Below are positions 55,821 to 64,000 of a DNA stretch of 64,000 nt, piece after piece. How positions within the stretch are numbered: position 1 is the stretch's first letter; each line of letters begins with the position of its first letter. The notes below the pieces were generated by a model. The model had not been told where the DNA came from. It saw nothing but the letters and a program-made list of their open reading frames with translations, and ran no database searches. Position numbers and translations under genes: made by a program. This DNA comes from Dryobates pubescens (lineage: Eukaryota; Chordata; Aves; Piciformes; Picidae). Where the stretch lies: positions 40,825,652 through 40,889,651 of the forward strand of contig NC_071617.1 of NCBI RefSeq assembly GCF_014839835.1, written 5' to 3'.

Positions 55821-58800
55821 TTGGTTTAGAGGCCGCACAGTGCTGCAAAAAAGGAGCCGAGTGCTGCCCCTCTCGGACCCCCTGGGCTGTCCTTGTGCTC
55901 CATTGGTAACATCTGTACGGCAACAGGTAGAGGGTGGGCTGCTTGTCTCCCTGGAAGTATGAGCATGGTTATTGTGATCTGTTTTCCCCAGTAAATTACT
56001 GCTAAACTGCTTGCTTCTCGTCCTTGCTGTTGGCACGTAATTAGAGAAATGTGGCTGTTGGCTGGGGCTAGCCGATGGTACTGGCTCCTTAGTTGAGCTT
56101 AGCAGGAAATGCCCGCGTTTATCCCCTTTGTGTTTCTTTTCTAGAGGAGCTGCGGCAGCGTGGTGTGCATGAGTGGCTGGCATCACTGTCTTTTGATAGC
56201 CCTGATTGTCCTGACCTGCAGCTGACCATGGGTGCAGTAATTGTGGAAGAAATAAGGGTGGCTGTAGAAGCAGCCACTGGATTCAGGTGTTCAGCTGGGA
56301 TTTCACACAACAAAGTACGTGTGTAACACATCAGCCTGACTTCCTCTTGAGTAGCAGAGTCAGAATGTGCTGTAGACACTCTCTTATGCACTCTTCCAAG
56401 TCTTGAATAGAAAACGAGCTTAGGGAATGCAGCCATGCGTGAGTGCACCTTCAGGGAAACTGCAGGACCTCTGGGAAGGACAGGAGACTTTTTTCCCCAG
56501 AGGTGCAGAGTAGGCAGTCAGCAGTCAGTTTACTGCCTGGATTCCTAGTGTACCATAATGAATTATCTCATGAGGAAGAATAGGAGTTTAATTCCCCCAG
56601 GAAAGTTTGCTTCAGGGAAAAAAAAAAGAAATCTTGAAGCAGGAAACTTGCACCTTGAGTTTTCTGCATAGGTGCCTGTAGCCAGGGAATAGAATAGAAT
56701 AGAATAAACCAGGTTGGAAGAGACCTTCAAGATCATTGTGTCCAACCTATCATCCAACACTACCTAATCAACTAAACCATACAACCAAGCATCCTGTCAA
56801 GCCTCGCCCTGAACACCCCAGCGATGGCGACCCCACCACCTCCTCAGGCAGCCCATTCCCGTGGGCATCACTCTCTCTGTCTAAAACTTCCTCCTAACCT
56901 CCAGCCTAAACCTCCCCTGACACAGCCTGAGACTGTGCCCTCTTGTTCTGGTACTGGTTGCCTAGGAGAAGAGACCAACCTCTGCCTCACTACAACCCCC
57001 CTTCAGGTAGTTGTAGAGAGCAATAAGGTCACCCCTGAGTCTCCTCTTCTCCAGACTAAGCAACCCCAGCTCCCTCAATCTCTCCTCATAGGGCTGTGCT
57101 CCAAGCCCCTCACCAACTTTGTTGCCCTTCTCTGGACTCGCTCCAGCAAGTCAACATCCTTCCTAAACTGAGGGGCCCAGAACTGGACACAGGACTTGAG
57201 GTGCAGCCTAACCAGTGCAGTGTACAGGGGCAGAATGACCTCCCTGCTCCTGCTGGCCACACTGTTCCTGATGCAGGCCAGGATGCCATTGGCCCTCCTG
57301 GCTGCCTGGGCACACTGCAGGCTCATGTTCAGCCTACCATCAACCAGCACCCCCAGGTCCCTTTCCACCTGACTGCTCTCCAGCCACTCTGACCCCAGCC
57401 TGTAGCACTGCATGGGGTTGTTTTTCACAAATTCTCAATAACTTGGAGGAAGAAGGTGACCAGTTTGGGGCACTGAGGCAAGTCGGGTTGCTTTTCCTCT
57501 TTCTGGTCCATCAGTCTTTAGCCCTTCTGGCCACACTTAGGGTGATGCTCAGCCAGCTGCTGAGAGCAGCTGCATGGGCACTTTGTGCATGACAGCAGCT
57601 GCAGAAACAAAAGGACTTCAATGCTGCAGCTAGAGAGGGTTTCCTGCTGGGTGCTTCACTGTGAGCACCTAGCACTCCTTTCATTCTTTGCAGAAAAGGT
57701 TTGTACTTAGCTGCAGTACTTGCATGTAGGTGGTAGTATTCCCAGTTGTTTCTGTAGCAGTCTAAGATGGAATTCATCTTTCTTAATCTGCAAAGCATCA
57801 ATTTAGTCTTTGTTTGTTTTGTGTTTTTTTCAGTTAGAGCTTGCATTTTTAAAGTCATAACTTGCAGACAAACCCCTTTTGCAAAGAATGAAAGGAGTGC
57901 TAGGTGCTCTCAGTGCAGCACCCTACATTTCACCTAGCAGGAAGCTCCCTGTAGTTGCAGCATCGAAGTCCGTTGGTTTCTGCAGCTGCTGTCATGCACA
58001 AAGTGCCCTTGTGGCTGCTCTCAGCAGCTGGCTGAGCATTGCTCAAAGTGTGGCCAGGAGGGCTAAAGACTGATCAACCAGAAAGAGGAAAAGCAACCTG
58101 ACTCACCTCAAACTGGTTGCCTACTTCCTCTAAGTTGCCAGAAATTTGTGCCTGTAAAAAGCATTCCCTGGCTACAGCCACTGTTGCCTAAAACTGAAGG
58201 TGTAGGTTTCTTGCTTTGAGCTCTTATTATTTTCCTGAGGCAAACTCTTCTGGGAGACTTAAACTTCCCTCTTTTTCTTCATGAGCTAACTCATGATAGT
58301 ACACAAGGAATCCAGCTGATAAATGAGACAAAATAATCAAGTGAGCCATTTGGAAACTCCTGGAGGGTAACAGCAGGGTTTTAGCCAGAACCACTTGTGC
58401 CAAACTCATTTCTGTGCCCTCTTTGATAGTGTAAGTGGCCTAATATTTCTAACACAGCTCACCCTGAGTGCCATAAAATGATGATGACACCCTAGCAAAA
58501 TGACATGACTGAGACTATCTGAATGATTTTGTTTAGTGAGTTGCACTCAAATTGGGATGTTTAGAGTGGGACCCTGAGGGGATCTGCTAAGCGCAAATGG
58601 ACCCTCAGGGCCTGGACTGTGAAAATTCTGAGATGAAATTAGAGGTGAAAATTCTAGGCTTGGAAAAGCCCAGACATAGTCTGACACCACCAAGTGGTGG
58701 TTCTGACACCACCAAGTGGTGGTTCTTCTGTTCCTCTGACTGTTTTTGTGGTTTATAAGAGAAAAAAAAGAGACCAGTGGGGTTTTGGCTAATTGCAGTA

Positions 58801-61800
58801 ATTCAGGAAGTAGTTTGGAGTTACTGCAGACAAGCAGCAGGATGATTCAGTAACATAAGTGCTCTTCTAGAAATGGCAAATCCTCTTTCAGCATATGCAG
58901 ATTAGAGAAAGTGTCAGGAAAAGGAAATTATTTCTGCCCTTGCAGTCTCAGTTCACAGCACTTCACTTTATGAACAGTTTGGGCAAGCTGGCATCCAGCT
59001 GGCAGCCAGTCACTAGTGGTGTGCCCCAAGGATCAGTGCTGGGCCCCATGCTCTTTAACATCTTTATTGATGATCTGGATGAGGGCATCGAGTCCATCAT
59101 CAGTAAATTTGCTGACAACACCAAGCTGGGGGCAGGAGTTGATCTGCTGGAGGGTAGAGAGGCTCTGCAGAGGGACCTCGACAGGCTGGACAGATGGGCA
59201 GAGTCCAAGGGCATGAGATTGAACACATCCAAGTGCCAGGTTCTGCACATTGGCCACAGCAACCCCATGCAGTGCTACAGGCTGGGGTCAGAGTGGCTGG
59301 AGAGTGGCCAGGCAGAGAGGGACCTGAGGGTAGGCTGAACATGAGCCTGCAGTGTGCCCAGGCAGCTAAGAGGGCCAATGGCATCCTGGCCTGCATCAGG
59401 AACAGTGTGGCCAGCAGGAGCAGGGAGGTCATTCTGCCCCTGTACACTGCACTGGTTAGGCCGCACCTCGAGTACTGTGTCCAGTTCTGGGCCCCTCAGT
59501 TTAGGAAGGAGGTTGACTTGTTGGAGCATGTCCAGAGAAGGGCAACAAAGCTGGGGAGGGGTTTGGAGCACAAGCCCTATGAGGAGAGGCTGAGGGAGCT
59601 GGGGTTGCTTAGCCTGGAGAAGAGGAGGCTCGGGGGTGACCTTATTGCTCTCTACAACTGCCTTAAGGGAGGCTGTAGACAGGCAGAGGTTGGTCTCTTC
59701 TCCCAGGCAACCAGCACCAGAACAAGAGGACACAGTCTCAAGCTGCTCCTGGGGAGGTTTAGGCTGGAGGTTAGGAAGAAGTTCTACACAGAGAGAGTGA
59801 TTGCCCATTGGAATGTGCTGCCAAGGGAGGTGGTGGAGTCACCATCATTGGAGGTGTTGAGGAGGAGACTTGATAGGGTGCTTGGTTGCATGGTTTAGTT
59901 GATAGGTTGAATGCGATGATCTTGAAGGTCTCTTCCAACCTGGTTTATTCTGTTCTATTCTAACCGTGGAATAGTCTCCAGTGAAACAAGAACAGCAGTA
60001 ATTGGACATCTGGAAGGTGACCGGATACAAAAAGTGAAAGGGAAGGGATCTACTTTGTTTAGAAAATACTAAGGATGTATATAAGCCTGTAAAAGAGGCT
60101 GCTAATAAAGATCTGGAGGCAGGAAAGAAATTATGCTTAGTTACAGGGTGTGTGGTAAAGCAGTGAAAGATGAAATTACTAGCTTTGTGAAACACAAAAC
60201 CCCCAAGCAAGCAAACAAAACCCACCAAAAAAACCACCCCAGGACAAGAAAATCCAACAAACAAACAAAACACAACAGCCACCCAGCTAAACGTATTTCA
60301 AGCTGGTCTGTGTATTGTTCCTGCAGCAGATTAAGGCAGGAAGGGAAGTTGCATAGCAGATAGACTAGAGAAGATCCTTTCCAGGCTAGCAATTTTGGGT
60401 GTTGCAGATTTCCTTTTACAGCATATAGAATCATAGAATCAACAAGGTTGGAAAAGACCTCAAAGATCATCAAGTCCAACCATTCACCCAAGACCTCATG
60501 ACTACTAGACCGTGGCACCAAGTGCCACATCCAGTCCCCTCTTGAACACCTTCAGGGACACTGAGAAAAAGCAAGACCAACACAAATGACAGACCAAGAC
60601 ATAGTGAGAGATACAGCCTAGGGAGGAGGATGGTCATGCTCTGGAAGTTCCAGCATGCTTGCCTGGTGGATAAGCCAGCCAGAACAGGTGATAGATGCAG
60701 ATCCCCTAAGCTTCCTGTAGCAGGTATCCAACTCTGCAGAGCTGGAAGCAGCAAGGCTTTTGGAGTACCCAGTGAATGCTTGTCAAATACCAAGGTGTGT
60801 ACAACCTAGGAGCAAGCAATGGTGTAACCTGCATATCTTTCCTAGGCAGTTCTTAGTGATGATACAGCACGAGCTGTCAAGTCCCAGTACCAAGTTTGTA
60901 ATGACAGAGCTTCCACTCTCTTGTCTGTTGCAGACCCTGGCAAAACTGGCCTGTGGGTTAAACAAGCCCAACCGCCAGACTCTAGTATCGTCACGATTTG
61001 TCCCACAGCTCTTCAGCCAGCTGCCTGTCAGCAATATGTGAGTACTGGGGAGCTGCCTGCTTTTGTGCAGCCTGGGGTTCTGGCATCAGCATGTCTTTTA
61101 AAAGTTGGTGCTGTCCTCCCACAATCCAGGCTTTTATATAAGGAAGAGAGCCTTGTTTGTCTTCATTGTTGTGATACTTGCTCTTGTTGGTTTGTCATCA
61201 TTGCTCCTCTGAGCAGAACTAAAATGACCTGGGGATGGGAAGCTGTTTGTGGCCACCTCCACAGAGAGCAATTGGATGCTAATTGATAGCAACCAGCAAA
61301 GGTTTTTAACTACACAGTAACTGCTCATCAGTGCTTGTAAGAAATTGAGAGAAAATCTTGTCAGTAAGCCCTTAGAGCTGTCAGCAACACAGTTCAGGAG
61401 GAGCCCGCCTGGGAGCTGCGGCCCTGTCAATGGACAGACCGCCCTCAAAGGGACCACACTTAAAGAACTCATTAGCATCCTGTGGACAGTCTTCAAGGTG
61501 GTAGCTGGGGTGTATAGGTTGCCAGGAGCAGCTATGGGCAAGGAGGCCATAGCTGTGCCTGAGTGCATGACAGCTGTGCTTCCAGCAAGCAGATGTGGTT
61601 TTGTTTCAGATAGACACATTGTGTACAAGTACTTTTTTTGCTGAAGGGAAGAGTTACAAGCAAGAGTTACCAGTTCTGCTGCTCCAGAGGAATGGTTCCT
61701 TGCCCTGCTCTCTAAACCTGCACTGCTGCTCACTAGGGATGGAGTGGGGCATGTGTGGGGAAGGGCTCTGTCTGTGCAGGAGGAAGGAGTGAATGTGTGA

Positions 61801-64000
61801 AGCATTCTTCAGAGCATGCTTTGGGATCATGTTCTGAAGGTGGAGTTGAGGGAGAAGCACTAAAACTGCGTGAGCCAAAGGGCCGCTTCAGCTCCTGTTT
61901 CTTTACCGTGAGCAGAAGAGCAGTTATATACCAAGTGTTTCCTTTAGCCTTGCTAGTTCCTGACTGCTTCTAGCTGTCCTGATCTAGGGACAGCTGGTCC
62001 AAAAAGACTTGGCCTAGTCTTCAAGTGATGCTTCCTTTGTTTTCTCTTTTTTTTTCCTCTCTGCCATAGCCGTAACCTGGGAGGCAAGCTTGGCACTGCC
62101 ATTACAGACAACCTGGGAATAGAGTACATTGGTCAGCTGACACAGTTCAGTGAGACAGAACTCCAGACTCACTTTGGAGACAAAACTGGGTAATTATAAA
62201 CCACTCCCCACAACTTGGCTCTTGGCAGGAACTGAGAATTCCTTTCGGGCACAGGTGGTTCTGTTGAAATTTGGGAGGCTGGAAGTTAAAACTTGAGTGA
62301 CATCTTTCAGAAGCATTGATCTGGCAGGCCCACAGACAGGTTTCCAGCCTTGTTTGCTCCCAAGCACTCTCCAGAGGATAACATTTTTCTTCTCAGCCAG
62401 CTACTCCGCCTTCCTTTATAGTGTCTAAGGATGGGGCCAAGCTGTGGAAGGGCTGCCTTGCAGGCTGGGAAGCAGACAGGCTTGACAGTCTCATTACAGA
62501 GGAAATTACAAGGCTGGGCTGGAGCCTGAAACACCAGTTTTGGGCCAAGAGCAGTAGTTAAGAGTGCCCAGCAGACTGGGGAACTGTTGTCACTTCAGGA
62601 GAGGAGTTGTGTTGACAAGCAGTTGTGGCCCAAAGAAAGCCTGCCTGTTCAGCTGCGGCTGCAACAGCAGAGCTGGGGATGAGAGGCAGAGTCACAGCTT
62701 GCACAGAGCTGAAAGCATGGCTTAGCAGAAGAGTAATTTGCTGTCCAGTGATGCCTGCCTCTCTGTGGCTTTTAGGTCCTGGCTCTATGACTTGTGCAGA
62801 GGAATTGAAGACGAACCTGTTAAAAACCGGTACCTGCCCCAGTCCATTGGCTGCAGCAAGAACTTCCCTGGGAGGACAGCCCTGGCCACACAGAAAGAGG
62901 TAGGAGACCTCTGTATCTACCACAAAGCTTGGCCTTTGTACTGGAGAAGATGAGGCTGCTAAGAGCTGAGACTAGCTTGTAAAAGTGTGGCTTTTGTGTG
63001 TCACAGTGTGCTGAAAATCAGTCTAGGGGCTCAGTGGGAGGAGGTGGTTTGGGCCCTAGAAAAGAGGGAAATCCCCATTTGACAGAAATACATTGACAAA
63101 CTCCTACAGAAAGAGGTCCAACCTTGGTGTAATTTCCATGAGCAAAACTGTGGGCCTGTGCTGTTCAAAAGGTAGTCGTGGTGCAAAGTTTCAAGGGCTT
63201 GGTTGCTAGAAGGAAGGCAACTGGCCCAAAACAAGAGGGAGAATGCACCTTACCTGCTATCTGGCGAGAGGTTCCCATAGAGAGGTAGGGAGATGCAAAG
63301 AGAGAGCCAGGGCAGGGAACCCAGGTTACTTGGCAAAGTCTAGTAGCAGTGCTGCAGGACTTATATCTATACTGCCTTGCCTCAAGTGTTGAATCCTCAC
63401 CTGTAACAATTTCTCCAGGGGTGCTCCAGACAATGGAGCCTTGTGATAGCCGGCTGAGCATTGCTCTGGTCTGGTGCCAGTGCTGTGAGCAGAGACCAAG
63501 CCTGTCTGTTACTGCTGTTTTTTCCAGGTGCAACACTGGCTCCTGCAGCTAGCTTTGGAGCTGGAATCCAGACTGATTAAGGACAGGAGCCAGGTAAGAA
63601 GGGGAGGCATGATGACTGTTAGTTAACCCTGCTGGCTTTTGGGAAGCCGTGCAGTCTGCTTGCATGGTGAGCTGTTTGCAGAGGGTGGTGTGTGGTGGGG
63701 GAGGAAGTCTGTTTATGCTCATATGTGTGCCTGTGTGCTAAGGTCTCTCAAGCAGAAAGGTGTGCAAAAGCCCAGCCAAGAAGGAAGGGTTTGGCCTAGA
63801 ACAATACAGGGCTAAGGATGGTCCTTGTCCCATGCTTCAGGAGGCAGGGACCTGAAAGCCACTGCACCTTCATCCTGCTGCATTGCTTGTCCCTTGCAAG
63901 CCCTGCCTATGCTGTGGGCTGTGAGAGGGAACAGTATGCTCAAATCCAGATGGTAGACTGTAGCATAGGGTGAGATTAATCTGCTAGCTTCATTTGTACA
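55046..64000 (+). CDS. POLH: POLH, DNA polymerase eta, first eight coding exons (3' part outside window)
   Basis: Y-family translesion polymerase that copies past UV cyclobutane dimers in the nucleus. Exons: 55046-55182, 55290-55424, 55516-55727, 56145-56314, 60934-61037, 62070-62189, 62776-62899, 63528-63593; the rest of the window is intron. 356 residues are visible (human protein 713), so the end of the little-finger domain, the UBZ finger and the PCNA-binding tail lie beyond 64000. Catalytic residues are in place: D13 and M14 in ALVDMDCFF, and D115 and E116 in [11 protein letters not shown]. The nucleotide-contacting Q38 (CAVVQY) and R61 (RAFGVSR) are kept. Fingers occupy about 17-87 and the thumb about 239-306 by analogy with human. 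Exon 5 opens TLAKLACG where human has VLAKLACG. Intron 4 (4.6 kb) holds the inverted repeat and three CR1s. Divergent from XPO5. Confidence 0.96.
56535..58316. repeat. Long imperfect inverted repeat (foldback) in POLH intron 4
   Basis: Left arm 56535-56690 plus 57421-57704, interrupted by a CR1; loop 57705-57867; right arm 57868-58316. Read on opposite strands, the arms share long blocks: CTAGCACTCCTTTCATTCTT, GGCACTTTGTGCATGACAGC, CTCAGCCAGCTGCTGAGAGC, GTTGCTTTTCCTCTTTCTGG and, outside the CR1, CTGTAGCCAGGGAAT and GAGTTT/CTTCAGG-type segments. By eye the inner parts are near 85-90 percent identical and the outer parts near 80 percent. The arms resemble nothing I recognise and appear nowhere else in the window. 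Confidence 0.9.
56686..57420 (-). mobile_element. CR1 LINE inserted in the left arm of the inverted repeat
   Basis: 5'-truncated CR1 in minus orientation. The low-coordinate side carries the (TAGAA)n tail and AAACCAGGTTGGAAGAGACC; the high side ends in ...CATGGGGTTG. The minus strand encodes the end of the CR1 reverse transcriptase ([31 protein letters not shown]-like). The right arm preserves the empty site (CCAGGGAAT followed by GCTTTTTACAGG and CACAAATT), so the insertion boundaries are well defined. Confidence 0.95.
58683..58726. repeat. Two tandem copies of a 22-base unit with a short hairpin
   Basis: TCTGACACCACCAAGTGGTGGT occurs twice in a row. Each copy contains ACCACC-AAGT-GGTGGT, a six-base stem with a four-base loop. 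Confidence 0.8.
58988..59962 (+). mobile_element. CR1 LINE, longest copy in the window (POLH intron 4)
   Basis: About 975 bases, 5'-truncated inside the reverse transcriptase. The translation begins with the conserved [13 protein letters not shown], then [11 protein letters not shown] and [10 protein letters not shown], continuing to [20 protein letters not shown]. One short deletion in the region after AERDL shifts the frame, after which the protein runs on to DRVLGCMV and the 3' UTR, ending GGTTTATTCTGTTCTATTC. The catalytic FADD is FADN here. It is not a functional element. Orientation is opposite to the CR1 at 56686-57420. Confidence 0.96.
60425..60564 (-). mobile_element. CR1 3'-end fragment, minus orientation (POLH intron 4)
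   Basis: AGAATCATAGAATCAACAAGG tail, then TTGGAAAAGACC and about 110 bases of CR1 3' UTR, cut off at TTCAGGGACACTGA. Octamer-type tail, older type than the TTCTA copies. Confidence 0.9.

Noticed and set aside
55305-56186. 293-codon open frame on the minus strand opposite POLH exons 2-4
   Set aside because: It is an antisense shadow of GC-rich coding and intron sequence, with low-complexity composition and no domain.
57879-58073. Similar short peptides encoded by both arms of the inverted repeat (MKGVLGA... and ARRAKD)
   Set aside because: The likeness follows from the inverted duplication of DNA. The frames are short, without splice sites or known domain, so no protein is claimed.
58621-58680. 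AGAGGTGAAAATTCTAGGCTTGG, faintly like a conserved 18S rRNA stretch
   Set aside because: Only a dozen or so bases match and the flanks do not follow rRNA; chance similarity.
59194-59898. Open frame of 234 codons on the plus strand and its mirror on the minus strand (59275-59808)
   Set aside because: The plus frame is the end of the CR1 protein in a truncated LINE; the minus frame is its shadow. Neither is a host gene.

Overview
The window looks like nuclear DNA of a bird. The reasons are the conserved vertebrate gene block LRRC73 - YIPF3 - POLR1C - XPO5 - POLH (human 6p21.1 order), split genes with GT-AG introns, CpG-rich promoters, and about a dozen 5'-truncated CR1 LINEs, the typical avian retroposon. 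I cannot name the species. No bacterial, plasmid or CRISPR feature is present, and no LTR or other virus-like element was recognised.

Layout: (1) 94-6749, LRRC73 on the minus strand, six coding exons, with a CpG-rich promoter at about 6.5-7.4 kb. (2) 7.4-11.5 kb, intergenic DNA with no gene I can support. (3) 11899-16733, YIPF3 on the minus strand, nine coding exons. (4) 17124-20434, POLR1C on the plus strand, nine coding exons, head-to-head with YIPF3 across 390 bases. (5) 20.6-24.5 kb, spacer between the 3' ends of POLR1C and XPO5. (6) 24642-54744, XPO5 on the minus strand, 32 coding exons. (7) 55046 to the window end, POLH on the plus strand, first eight coding exons, head-to-head with XPO5 across 301 bases. 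Exon coordinates were worked out by hand from splice sites and reading frame. Every phase closes, giving proteins of 302, 341, 346 and 1199 residues for the four complete genes; 356 residues of POLH are visible.

The five genes are housekeeping genes without a shared pathway: a leucine-rich repeat protein, a Golgi membrane protein, a shared Pol I/III subunit, the pre-miRNA exporter and translesion polymerase eta. Two divergent pairs share promoters (YIPF3/POLR1C and XPO5/POLH), and POLR1C and XPO5 converge tail to tail.

The most unusual structure is a long imperfect inverted repeat in POLH intron 4 (56535-58316). Its arms are roughly 430-450 bases around a loop of about 163 bases. The left arm was later split by a CR1, and a second CR1 in the opposite orientation lies downstream, so the intron RNA could form nested long double-stranded structures. 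Other points are a textbook U12-type intron in XPO5, a CR1 tail that supplies most of the pyrimidine tract of an XPO5 exon, a stepwise-drifting pentanucleotide CR1 tail, and an 18-base minisatellite in the YIPF3/POLR1C promoter.
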